Assembly (NCBI RefSeq): GCF_001269925.1
Contig: NZ_LHVO01000002.1
Span: forward strand, 547,680 to 611,679
Direction of reading: 5' to 3'
Origin: Pseudomonas sp. MIACH
Lineage (GTDB): Bacteria; Pseudomonadota; Gammaproteobacteria; Pseudomonadales; Pseudomonadaceae
Length of the DNA stretch: 64,000 nt
Part shown: one piece after another, positions 31,519 through 41,330 of the stretch
Position numbering within the stretch: position 1 is the first letter of the stretch
Layout: every line of letters begins with the position of its first letter
Notes under the pieces: generated by a model
What the model saw: the letters and a program-made list of their open reading frames with translations, nothing else
What the model was told of the DNA's origin: nothing
The model's database searches: none
Position numbers and translations under genes: made by a program

Positions 31519-32256
31519 ATGCCGCGATTGTCTCGTGCCGTTGCTTTGATTGGAGTGTTGTTGCTGGCAACGCCTGTGTTTGCACAGCGTCTGCGCCTGG
31601 TCGCGGATGCCTGGCCGCCCTTTACCGATGCCACCTTGATCAATGGTGGCTTGGCCACCGACATCGTCAGTACCGCCCTGGCCCGTGCGGGCTATGCCAG
31701 TGACTTCGAGCAAGTGCCCTGGGCTCGCGCGTTGATGGGCGTGGGCGACGGGCGCTATGACGTATTGATCAACGCCTGGTACGACGATGCCCGTACGCAA
31801 TTGGGTCAGTTCTCGGGCGAGTACCTGCTCAACCGCGTGCGTTTCATCAAGCGCCGTGACGACCCCATCGAGTTTCAGAACCTGGAGCAGTTGCACGCCT
31901 ATCCCATTGCGGTGGTGCGCGGTTATGCCTATTCGGCGCCGTTCGATGGGGATGCGCAGTTGCAGAAAATCCCGGTGCATAACTTCGCCATGGCCGTGCG
32001 CATGCTGGCGGCGCAGCGGGTGCGGTTGACGGTGGAGGATGAGTATGTGGCGCGCTATTACCTGTCGCGCGAGTCGGCGCGGGTGCGCAATGCGGTGGAA
32101 TTCTTACCCACGCCGCTGAGCGAAAACAGCCTGCATATTCTGGTCAGCCTGAAGAACCCTGAGCATGCGCAGATAGTGGCGAGCTTTGACCGTGAGATTG
32201 CCAGGATGAAGGCGGATGGCAGTTATGCGCGGTTGATGAAGGCCCATGGCATGTAG
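31519..32256 (+). CDS. Periplasmic substrate-binding protein, SBP_bac_3 type (orphan)
   Basis: 245 residues with a signal peptide MPRLSRAVALIGVLLLATP (cleavage after VFA) and the binding-protein start QRLRLVADAWPPFTDATLIN. It is similar in size and type to the orphan at 3315-4106. No transporter genes adjoin. It lies downstream of a 200-base gap with the palindrome CTCAGGC-GCT-GCCTGAG at 31467-31483 that may be an operator. Ligand unknown. The ATG at 31519 is used rather than a TTG six bases upstream. Confidence 0.8.
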   Translation: MPRLSRAVALIGVLLLATPVFAQRLRLVADAWPPFTDATLINGGLATDIVSTALARAGYASDFEQVPWARALMGVGDGRYDVLINAWYDDARTQLGQFSGEYLLNRVRFIKRRDDPIEFQNLEQLHAYPIAVVRGYAYSAPFDGDAQLQKIPVHNFAMAVRMLAAQRVRLTVEDEYVARYYLSRESARVRNAVEFLPTPLSENSLHILVSLKNPEHAQIVASFDREIARMKADGSYARLMKAHGM

Positions 32257-32285
32257 TGCCTGTGCGGGCCTCATCGGGAGCAAGT

Positions 32286-34469
32286 CTAAGCCGCGCTGGT
32301 ATCTTTGATCAAATGCGCCGCCAAGGTGCGCAACGGCCCCAACTGCCGACAGATCAACGCCAACTGTGTCTGCACCAATCGCTGCCCTTCATCAATCTCA
32401 TCCGGCATCTGCTCCAGATCAGCCGCCAAGGCCTCCTCGGCATCGCTCTGAATCGCAATCGGCTGCTTGTTCGCCAGCCCCGTGGCGATTTCATCAATGC
32501 TCGCCGCCAGGCTGTTACCGGCACCATCGATCAAATGCTCGCGCACCTCGGCCGGCAGCTGGGTTTCGCGGTGTGCACCGAGCCCCGAGAGGTAGCTGAG
32601 CAAGGTGTGCGACAGCACCAGGAAGCGGAAGCCCACATCCGCTTCCTTACGGAAATGCCCAGGTTCCATCAGCATATTCGCCAAGGTGGTGGACAGCGCC
32701 GCATCGGCGTTGTGCGCATTGCGTCGGGCCAGACGGTAGGCCAGGTCGTCGCTCTTGCCGGCGGCGTATTGCTGCATGATCTGGCGCAGGTAGATGCTGT
32801 TGCAGGTCAGGGTGTTGGCCAGCACTTTGTTCAGGCGCCGACCTTGCCAGTCCGGCAGGAACAGGAAGACCGCCAGGCCTGCAATCAAACTGCCGAGCAG
32901 GGTATCGAACAGGCGTGGCAGGAAGAGCCCGTAGCCATCGCCCACCTGGTTGAAGCAGAACAGCACCATCAAGGTGATCGCCGCCGTGGCCAGGGTGTAG
33001 CGGGTGGTGCGGTTGATAAAGAACACCAGCCCGGCGGCGATGGCGAACATCGATTGCACCAGGGGGCTGGGGAACAGGTCGAACAGCGCCCACGCCACGG
33101 TGAGGCCGATGGCGGTGCCGATGATCCGCTGGCCGAGCTTGCGCCGGGTAGCGCCGTAGTTCGGTTGGCAAACAAATAATGTGGTGAGGATGATCCAGTA
33201 ACCCTGGGAGGCGTGGATCGCATGCAGCATGCCGTAGCCGACGGTCAGCGCCAGGGACAGGCGCAGCGCATGGCGAAACAGCAGCGACGTCGGCGTCAGT
33301 TGCGTGCGCAGGCGCGTCCACATTTCCTTCAGGTTGCGCGGGGCGCGGTCCAGCAGGTTGCTGTCGGTCGCGTCGGCCAGGGCATCGGGGTTGCTGGCGT
33401 CGCCGAGCAGGCGGTCGAGGGTGGACAGGTTGGCTGCCAGCGCCCGCAACGAACGCAGCAGGCCGCGCCAGGCCGGGTTGCTTTGGACGCGTAGGTGTTC
33501 CAGGGAGGCATTCAAGTCGCTGAGGGCTTCGGCGAAGCTGTCGTCATAGATGAATGGCTGGCGCAGCTGGATCGACTCGGCCAGGGCCTGGCAGGCCTTG
33601 CCTTGCTGGCGTAGCAGGCGTTGGCAGCGGAACAGCACATCGCTGTGGAAGAACGCATCGGCCAGGGCGTTGTAAGGGTAGTGGGACGAGCTGGCGCGTT
33701 CGTGGATGTCCTGGGCCAGGAAGTACAGCTTGAGGTAGCGACTGACCTTCGACCCCGGCCGGCCATTGCCGACGCGGTGCAGGATGATTTCCTTCGCCGC
33801 ATTCAGCGCCGCCACCACCCGGCCATTTTGCTGGGCCAGTTCCAGGCGACGAGCTTCCACGTCCAGTTGGCGAATCGGTTCGAATAACGATGATTTGAGC
33901 TTGAGGTAACGCCCTAGTTCGCGGAACAACCGCGCCAGGCTCTGCTGCACCGGCTGATTGGAGAACAGCGCCTGCCACAGCACCGACAACGCGCCATACC
34001 AGGCGGCACCGGCCACCAGCAGCAACGGCTCATGCCAGAAGTCGCTGACGGCGCCCCCGCGCTGGTCTACGCCGATCATGGTGTAGACCGACAGGATCAA
34101 GGTGGCCGAGGCAATCGCGCCATAACGTTCGCCCAAGGCGCCGAGCATGGTCAGGCAGAACGTTGCCAGGGCCAGGGAGATGGCGAAAATCCAGGGGTAG
34201 GGGAACAGCAGCTCCACCGACAGCGCGGCGATGCTGAAACACACCAGCGTCACCGCCAGGGCGTTGAGGCGGCCTTGCCAGCTGTCGTCGGTCTCGGCCA
34301 GGGCGCTGGCGATAATCCCCAGGAACAGCGGGATCAGCAGCGTCATTTCATCCTGATACCAGCACAGCGCCATGCTGCCGGTGAGGGCGATGAACACCCG
34401 AATGCTGTAGCTGAATTTATCCAGCGCCCACAGGCGCCGCATGGACTGCTTGAACGAGGTCGATGACAT
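32286..34469 (-). CDS. yccS: YccS/FUSC family membrane protein
   Basis: 727 residues with two blocks of transmembrane helices (about 20-170 and 395-530) separated by a soluble helical domain, then a C-terminal soluble domain. This duplicated FUSC layout and the start FSYSIRVFIALTGSMALCWYQ match YccS. The family is thought to act as exporters of aromatic or similar compounds (compare AaeB), but YccS itself is uncharacterised. No MFP partner gene adjoins. The ribosome site is weak. Confidence 0.88.
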   Translation of the reverse strand: MSSTSFKQSMRRLWALDKFSYSIRVFIALTGSMALCWYQDEMTLLIPLFLGIIASALAETDDSWQGRLNALAVTLVCFSIAALSVELLFPYPWIFAISLALATFCLTMLGALGERYGAIASATLILSVYTMIGVDQRGGAVSDFWHEPLLLVAGAAWYGALSVLWQALFSNQPVQQSLARLFRELGRYLKLKSSLFEPIRQLDVEARRLELAQQNGRVVAALNAAKEIILHRVGNGRPGSKVSRYLKLYFLAQDIHERASSSHYPYNALADAFFHSDVLFRCQRLLRQQGKACQALAESIQLRQPFIYDDSFAEALSDLNASLEHLRVQSNPAWRGLLRSLRALAANLSTLDRLLGDASNPDALADATDSNLLDRAPRNLKEMWTRLRTQLTPTSLLFRHALRLSLALTVGYGMLHAIHASQGYWIILTTLFVCQPNYGATRRKLGQRIIGTAIGLTVAWALFDLFPSPLVQSMFAIAAGLVFFINRTTRYTLATAAITLMVLFCFNQVGDGYGLFLPRLFDTLLGSLIAGLAVFLFLPDWQGRRLNKVLANTLTCNSIYLRQIMQQYAAGKSDDLAYRLARRNAHNADAALSTTLANMLMEPGHFRKEADVGFRFLVLSHTLLSYLSGLGAHRETQLPAEVREHLIDGAGNSLAASIDEIATGLANKQPIAIQSDAEEALAADLEQMPDEIDEGQRLVQTQLALICRQLGPLRTLAAHLIKDTSAA

Positions 34470-34580
34470 GAAGTCTGGAGTCTTCCGGGACGATGCCGCT
34501 AAATTGAGCCATCAGTGACGCCACGGCAAGGGTGGTGATCACATCTGGCAGCAAATTATTCCCAGGCATACCGTAAATCA

Positions 34581-34673
34581 AATGTGGGAGGGGGCTTGCT
34601 CCCGATTGCAGTGTGTCAGTCAGAACATCTATCACTGATACACCGCTATCGGGAGCAAGCCCCCTCCCACATT
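34581..34673. repeat. REP pair (TGTGGGAGGGGGC type) with conserved spacer
   Basis: Inverted arms AATGTGGGAGGGGGCTTGCT at 34581 and the inverse ending CTCCCACATT at 34673. The spacer (GATTGCAGTGTGTCAGTCAG and onward) is nearly the same as in the element at 49371, so the pair moves or copies as one unit. Confidence 0.87.
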
Positions 34674-34688
34674 TTTTACTGCGTCGTG

Positions 34689-35867
34689 TCAAACAAACTG
34701 CGCGGCCGCGTAACCGGACGCCCAGGCCCACTGGAAGTTAAACCCGCCCAGGTGCCCGGTCACATCCAGCACTTCGCCAATAAAGTACAAGCCTGGGCTT
34801 TTCAGCGATTCCATGGTCTTGGACGAGACTTCCCGCGTATCCACCCCGCCCAAGGTCACCTCGGCCGTGCGGTAGCCTTCGGTGCCGGCAGGCACCAGTT
34901 GCCAGCTCGACAGTTTTTGCGCGATGTCGGCCACTTCGGCGTGGGTGTATTGCTTCATCGGCTTGGACGCGAACCAGGTGTCCGCCAGCAGGTTGGCCAT
35001 CTTCTTGGTGAAGATTTCACCCAGCAGGGTTTTCAGCTCGCTGTTGGGGCGCTCGACCTGTTGCTTTTGCAGCCAGGTGTGGGCGTCGTGGTCGGGCAGC
35101 AGGTTGATCTCCACCGTGTCGCCGGATTCCCAGTAGGAGGAAATCTGCAGAATCGCCGGGCCGCTGAGGCCGCGATGGGTAAACAGGATGTTCTCGCGAA
35201 AGCTCTGGCCGTTGCAGCTGACCAGGCAGTCCACCGAGGTACCGGACAACTCGCCGCACAACTCCTTGAGCTGGTCGGTGATGGTGAACGGCACCAGCCC
35301 GGCGCGGGTCGGTAACAGCTCGTGGCCGAACTGCCTGGCCACTTGATAGCCAAAACCGGTGGCGCCCAGGGTCGGGATCGACAGGCCACCAGTGGCGATC
35401 ACCAGGGATTCGCAGCGCAGTTCACCCAAGGTGGTCTGCAACTGGTAGCCGCCGTCGACCTTGGCGATTTCTTCAATCGAGGTGTCCAGGTGCAGGCTCA
35501 CGCCGGTCTGGATGCACTCGTCCAGCAGCATGCCGAGGATGTCACTGGATTTGTTATCGCAGAACAGTTGGCCGAGTTTCTTCTCGTGGTACGGCACACC
35601 GTGCTTGGCCACCAGCCCGATAAAGTCCCACTGGGTATAGCGGGCCAGGGCCGACTTGCAGAAGTGCGCGTTGTGCGAGAGGAAGTTGGCGGGCTCGGTG
35701 TACATATTGGTGAAATTACAGCGGCCACCGCCGGACATCAGGATCTTCTTGCCGGCCTTGTTCGCGTGGTCGATCAACATCACCTTGCGCCCACGCCCGG
35801 CGGCGGTCAGTGCGCACATCAGGCCTGCGGCGCCGGCGCCAATGATCACAACTTCGGTCGAGCGCAC
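34689..35867 (-). CDS. FAD-dependent oxidoreductase, HI0933/YhiN (BaiN) family
   Basis: 392 residues with the Rossmann start STEVVIIGAGAAGLMCALTAA, the HI0933 signature KILMSGGGRCNFTN, and a C-terminal motif GEVLDVTGHLGGFNFQWAWAS. Family members are flavoproteins of poorly known role, related to BaiN bile-acid reductases. The start is set at GTG 35867 because GGGGA lies eight bases before it; the ATG 27 codons upstream lies within a REP element and is rejected. Confidence 0.88.
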   Translation of the reverse strand: MRSTEVVIIGAGAAGLMCALTAAGRGRKVMLIDHANKAGKKILMSGGGRCNFTNMYTEPANFLSHNAHFCKSALARYTQWDFIGLVAKHGVPYHEKKLGQLFCDNKSSDILGMLLDECIQTGVSLHLDTSIEEIAKVDGGYQLQTTLGELRCESLVIATGGLSIPTLGATGFGYQVARQFGHELLPTRAGLVPFTITDQLKELCGELSGTSVDCLVSCNGQSFRENILFTHRGLSGPAILQISSYWESGDTVEINLLPDHDAHTWLQKQQVERPNSELKTLLGEIFTKKMANLLADTWFASKPMKQYTHAEVADIAQKLSSWQLVPAGTEGYRTAEVTLGGVDTREVSSKTMESLKSPGLYFIGEVLDVTGHLGGFNFQWAWASGYAAAQFV

Positions 35868-35906
35868 AGCAATGTCCCCATACAAATTCTGAATTGGAAT
35901 GCAGTT

Positions 35907-35938
35907 AATGTGGGAGGGGGCAAGCCCCCTCCCACATT
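35907..35938. repeat. Single REP palindrome (TGTGGGAGGGGGC type)
   Basis: A single hairpin, AATGTGGGAGGGGGC facing GCCCCCTCCCACATT, without the partner found in paired elements. Confidence 0.85.
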
Positions 35939-35965
35939 GGATCTCCATATAGGTTGGAGGTCGTG

Positions 35966-37351
<1,386 letters not shown>

Positions 37352-37433
37352 GGGACTGGCTCTGCAAAACAAAATGTCGCGCAGTGTACCAGCCCTGTGG
37401 GAATTTCCCCGCAAGTTCTAGACGAGACGCCCG

Positions 37434-38861
37434 TTAATGCTCGATATGCTGCTCCGGGCTGGCCGCCCGTTTGCCGTCTTGGGGCGACAGTTGCAGGAAG
37501 ATCGCCGCCGCCAGCATCGCCATGATGCCCACGGTGAGGAAGGTCAGCTGGAACGCGCCGAGCACCGTGCTCACGCCGTCGTTGCCCGATTCGGCGGTAA
37601 ACCCGCCGAGCAGCGCACCGGCGCAGGCCACCCCCAGGCTCAGGGACAGTTGCGCCACCACCGACAGCAAACTGTTGCCGCTGCTGGCCTGGGCGTCGTC
37701 GAGGTCGATCAGGGTGACGGTGTTCATCGCGGTGAATTGCAGCGAGTTGATAGCCCCCAGCACCGCCAGCATGGCCAGCAGCAGCGGGTAGGGCGTCTGC
37801 TCGCTGACCAGGCCCATGCTCGCCAGCATGATGCCCAGCGCCAGGGTGTTGCCGGTCAACACGATGCGGTAGCCCACACGCTCGATCAGCGGCCGGGCGA
37901 TGGACTTGGCAAACATTGCCGCCGCCGCCAGGGGCAGCATGCTCATGCCGGCCTGGGACGGCGAATACCCCAGGGCCACTTGCAGCAGCAACGGCACCAG
38001 GAACGGCAATGCGCCGCTGCCCAGGCGCGCGAACAGGTTGCCGAGGATGCCCACGGCAAAGGTGCGGGTCTTGAACAGTGCCGGCGAAAACAGCGGATTA
38101 TCGATATGCCCGGCGCGCAGCCAATACGCCGCGAGGCACGCCAACCCGCCGAACAGCAGCAACATCACCCGCAGGTGCGGCAGGTGCAGTTCACCCAGGC
38201 CTTCCATGGCAATGGTGATCAGCACCATCGCCGCGCCGAACAGCAGGAAACCGATGCCATCGAAGCGCGTGCGCTCGCTGCCGCGCAGGTCGGGGATGAA
38301 TTTCCACACGGCATAGCAACCGATCATGCCCACCGGCAGGTTGATCAGGAAGATCCAGTGCCACGTCAGGTATTGCACCATCCAGCCGCCCATGGTCGGG
38401 CCGAGCAAGGGCCCGAGCAGGCCGGGAATAGTAATGAAACCCATGATCCGCACCAGCTCGGAGCGAGGGTAAGCGCGTAGCACCACGAGTCGGCCGACCG
38501 GCAGCATCAGTGCACCGCCGAGGCCCTGGATGACCCGCGCGCCCACCAGCATGGTCAGGGTACTGGACAGCGCACACAGCAAGGAGCCGATGCTGAACAG
38601 CATGATCGCGCCGAAGAAGATTTTCTTGGTGCCGAAGCGGTCGGCGATCCAGCCCGAGGCCGGGATCAGCAAGGCGACGGTGAGCATATAAGCGATCACC
38701 ACCCCTTGCATGCGCAGTGGGTTCTCTGCCAGATCCCGCGCCATCGCCGGCAGTGCGGTGTTGAGAATCGTCCCATCCAGCGATTGCATGAAGAAGGCAA
38801 TCGCTACCACCCAGGGGAGCCAGCGGGCGGTCTTGGCATCGAGAGGGGCACGATCTGGCAT
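37434..38861 (-). CDS. MFS multidrug transporter, DHA2/MdtD-like
   Basis: 475 residues with about 14 hydrophobic segments. The start WVVAIAFFMQSLDGTILNTALPAMA carries the DHA2 motif D1, GWIADRFGTKKIFF is the MFS motif A, and GPLLGPTMGGWMVQYLTWHWIFLINLP is motif C typical of proton-driven antiporters. Close to E. coli MdtD by layout. No membrane-fusion partner gene lies nearby, so it likely works alone at the inner membrane. Substrate unknown. Confidence 0.9.
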   Translation of the reverse strand: MPDRAPLDAKTARWLPWVVAIAFFMQSLDGTILNTALPAMARDLAENPLRMQGVVIAYMLTVALLIPASGWIADRFGTKKIFFGAIMLFSIGSLLCALSSTLTMLVGARVIQGLGGALMLPVGRLVVLRAYPRSELVRIMGFITIPGLLGPLLGPTMGGWMVQYLTWHWIFLINLPVGMIGCYAVWKFIPDLRGSERTRFDGIGFLLFGAAMVLITIAMEGLGELHLPHLRVMLLLFGGLACLAAYWLRAGHIDNPLFSPALFKTRTFAVGILGNLFARLGSGALPFLVPLLLQVALGYSPSQAGMSMLPLAAAAMFAKSIARPLIERVGYRIVLTGNTLALGIMLASMGLVSEQTPYPLLLAMLAVLGAINSLQFTAMNTVTLIDLDDAQASSGNSLLSVVAQLSLSLGVACAGALLGGFTAESGNDGVSTVLGAFQLTFLTVGIMAMLAAAIFLQLSPQDGKRAASPEQHIEH

Positions 38862-38897
38862 GGGGTACCTTTTTGTTAGCCGGCTATGTGTCGGCGA

Positions 38898-39788
38898 TTA
38901 TGCGCCATTCGTCGCTCCTTTTCCCACTGGCGGTTCGTCTAAATCCGACAAGTTCGCGTGCTCTCCCACCAGGAAATCCAACAACGCACGGTGCACCGCC
39001 AAAGCCGCCTCGCGGGACTCCAGGTCCAGTAAATGCCCGGTGTGTTCGGCCACGGCAAAGCTGCTGCGGTCGACGTAGTGCTTGAACAGTTGGGCATCCG
39101 CGGCGGGGGTGTATTCATCCAGTGCGCCGTTGAGAAAGTGCACCGGGGTTTCGATCTTTTGCAGTGCCGGCAGGTAGTTGCCATCGCCCAATGCCAGCAC
39201 CTGATGGATATGAAAGCGCGCCTGGCGGTACTCGGTGGTGGCCATGTTCGACAGGTGCCGATGGTTATTGCGCTTGAGGCGCGGCGACAGGTATTGGCCG
39301 ACGGTTTCGTTGAGCAGGTGCCCGACGGCGGATTTGTCATCGGCCTCGATCAGCACCCGCACGCGCTCCACATAGTCGAGCATCGCCTGGTTGAGGTTGG
39401 GCGCCAGGGCCATCACCACTGAGCTTTCGATGGATGGCGGGTTGTGCGCCAGGGTCAGCAGCGTGGAGATGCCGCCCCATGAGGCCGAGACCAGGTGATT
39501 GACCTGGAAGCGCTCGACCAGGGCGCGCAGGATTTGCACCTCGTCATCCTTGGTCACCAGGTCGAGGTCGGTGTTGTGTTCGCGGGAATAGCCCGAGAAG
39601 GGCAGATCGAACAGCAGCACATTGAAATGCTCGGCCAGGCATTTACTGGTGCGGGCGAATGAGCGGGTGGTGGACAGTGCGCCGTTGACCATCAAGACGG
39701 TCTTCTTTTGCGAATCGTTTCCTAGTTGCTCAACATGAACGTTGTAGTGCTTGAACAGCTTTTCTATGACAAAACTTCCATGGTTCAT
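38898..39788 (-). CDS. rhlA: RhlA-like 3-hydroxyacyl-ACP O-3-hydroxyacyltransferase (HAA synthase)
   Basis: 296 residues, alpha/beta hydrolase fold with nucleophile Ser103 in SASWGGIS, and a C-terminal His in [11 protein letters not shown]. Segments [33 protein letters not shown] and [13 protein letters not shown] follow P. aeruginosa RhlA more closely than the relative PhaG. RhlA dimerises 3-hydroxy fatty acids from ACP into HAA, a surfactant and rhamnolipid precursor. No rhlB or rhlR/rhlI is next to it, so HAA rather than rhamnolipid may be the product. A hairpin with a GGGA loop precedes its ribosome site. Confidence 0.88.
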   Translation of the reverse strand: MNHGSFVIEKLFKHYNVHVEQLGNDSQKKTVLMVNGALSTTRSFARTSKCLAEHFNVLLFDLPFSGYSREHNTDLDLVTKDDEVQILRALVERFQVNHLVSASWGGISTLLTLAHNPPSIESSVVMALAPNLNQAMLDYVERVRVLIEADDKSAVGHLLNETVGQYLSPRLKRNNHRHLSNMATTEYRQARFHIHQVLALGDGNYLPALQKIETPVHFLNGALDEYTPAADAQLFKHYVDRSSFAVAEHTGHLLDLESREAALAVHRALLDFLVGEHANLSDLDEPPVGKGATNGA

Positions 39789-39801
39789 GTCAACGCTCCA
39801 G

Positions 39802-39820
39802 CTTGTCCTTCCCGGACAAG
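39802..39820 (-). promoter_or_regulatory. Leader hairpin with GGA loop before rhlA-like gene (candidate RsmA/RsmE site)
   Basis: On the minus strand CTTGTCC-GGGAA-GGACAAG forms a seven-base stem with GGA in the loop, followed three bases later by the ribosome site TGGAG, a second GGA. Paired GGA sites of this kind, one in a hairpin loop and one at the ribosome site, are typical targets of RsmA/CsrA. Role is inferred. Confidence 0.5.
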
Positions 39821-39971
39821 GTCGTGCTCTCGTGGGTGAGGTGGCGTGGTGCCACTAACCGTTATAACTAGGTTTTTTGCAGGCGACAACAAGCTGCCCG
39901 TGCAGACTGGGAGGAAGAGAATTTACCGTAGGACGGGCCGAAACCGAGCTGTCTGAAATCAGCGCAAGACA

Positions 39972-40001
39972 ATGCGGGAGGGGGCAAGCCGCCCTCCCAC
40001 A
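39972..40001. repeat. Single REP palindrome (degenerate)
   Basis: ATGCGGGAGGGGGCAAGCC facing GCCCTCCCACA, an imperfect single element just downstream of the tldE-like gene stop codon. Confidence 0.7.
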
Positions 40002-40013
40002 CGGGTTTTGTAT

Positions 40014-41330
40014 TTACAGGGTCAGGGTCAGGCGTTTGACCAGGGCACCCGGCAACAGGTTGGACGCGGTATTGCGCTGACTGTAGGTGCTGGCCGACAG
40101 CAGCAGTTCGCGCTCAGCCGTCAGCGCTTCCAATTGCGACCCGAGCAACTGGTAGACGCTGTCATCAAACCGCATGGTGCTGACCGGCGCCTTGATCTCG
40201 CCGTCTTCCACCCAGAACGTGGCGAAGCGCGTCATTCCGGTCAGGCGTGCGGCGGGCAGGTCGGAGTAGTTCAGGTACCACAGGTTACTGATGTAGAGCC
40301 CGGTGCCCAGTTGCTTGAGGATATCGGCCTGGGCCAGGGTGCCCGCCGCAATCTGCAAGGCGCTCGGTGACTCATCGCCGCTGGCGCCGTTGGCGCTGAG
40401 GCCATATTCGGCGGCGCTGCGCGAGTTCACCAGTTGGCCTTCGGCCTGGCCGGCGTTGATCAGCGTGACGTCACTGCGCGGGTAGCCTTCGCTGGAGAAC
40501 GCCTGGCTCAGGGAGTCGGTGATGTGTTCTTTCACCGTCACCAGCGGGCTCAGGGACTGTTCACCGGCATACAGCCGTTGCAAAGAGCTGCCTTTGCTGG
40601 CGATGGCCTGGGCGGAAAAACCACCCCAGGTGATGATGCTGAGAATTTCTTCCAGCGCCGCCGGGGCGAGGTAGGCGCGGTATTGTCCGGGCGCCAATGG
40701 GTGCAGCGGGCGGCCGAGGAACTCCAGCTGTTCACGGGCGAGCTGGAAGCGCCGGGCGAACTCGGCGCTGTCCCAGGCATCGCCGGCGTAGCTGGCTTTT
40801 ACCGCCTCGCCATTGGCGTGGAACAGGCTGAAATCGAAGTTGAAGCTATTGGCCTGATGCCAGCCAAACGCGCCGTCCGAACTGGCGAAGCCCCGGCTGA
40901 TCGGACCGGCGGCATAGAAGCCGACCAGGTCGACGCCATCGGCCGCCTGGCTGATTTCTTCCAGCACCTGGGCCAGGTCGGGCAGGGGGCGGGCCTGTTC
41001 GTTGTGGCTTTGCCAGGCGTTGTGGTTGAGCAACAGGTACGGGTCATGCGGCAGCAGCGGCAGGGTTTCGCGCAGTTGCTGCAGACCGTCGGCGAGACGC
41101 TGACGATCCAACTCGGGCTCGCCGGCCAGCGTGATGCCGAGGTCGGCATGGCGGCCATCGTTGATCAGCTTGAGGGTGAGGCTGGCCTGCTGCACCTGCC
41201 CGGCCTGACGCACCTTGGCGTGGTTGAAGCGCACGAACTCCGACGATTCTGCCGCGTAGCCCAGGTGAAATTGTTCCTTGTCGGTGATGGCCTGCTTGAG
41301 CCACTGCACCAATGCCTTGAAGTTGTTCAT
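40014..41330 (-). CDS. TldE/PmbA-like subunit of a TldD/TldE protease
   Basis: 438 residues of the PmbA/TldE group: inactive partner with no HExxxH motif. Family segments include SNLWYLNYSDLPAARLTGMTRFATFWVEDGEI at the C-terminal part. In characterised pairs, TldD and TldE form a heterodimer that degrades unfolded peptides through a tunnel. Start overlaps the stop of the tldD-like gene by one base (TGATG), so the two are translationally coupled. This appears to be a second, paralogous pair rather than the housekeeping tldD and pmbA, judged from the adjacency; that is inference. Confidence 0.82.
   Translation of the reverse strand: MNNFKALVQWLKQAITDKEQFHLGYAAESSEFVRFNHAKVRQAGQVQQASLTLKLINDGRHADLGITLAGEPELDRQRLADGLQQLRETLPLLPHDPYLLLNHNAWQSHNEQARPLPDLAQVLEEISQAADGVDLVGFYAAGPISRGFASSDGAFGWHQANSFNFDFSLFHANGEAVKASYAGDAWDSAEFARRFQLAREQLEFLGRPLHPLAPGQYRAYLAPAALEEILSIITWGGFSAQAIASKGSSLQRLYAGEQSLSPLVTVKEHITDSLSQAFSSEGYPRSDVTLINAGQAEGQLVNSRSAAEYGLSANGASGDESPSALQIAAGTLAQADILKQLGTGLYISNLWYLNYSDLPAARLTGMTRFATFWVEDGEIKAPVSTMRFDDSVYQLLGSQLEALTAERELLLSASTYSQRNTASNLLPGALVKRLTLTL

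Noticed and set aside
34689..35948. Start of the HI0933-family gene at ATG 35948
   Set aside because: The first 27 codons lie in and around a REP palindrome; the GTG at 35867 has a ribosome site and begins right at the Rossmann domain.
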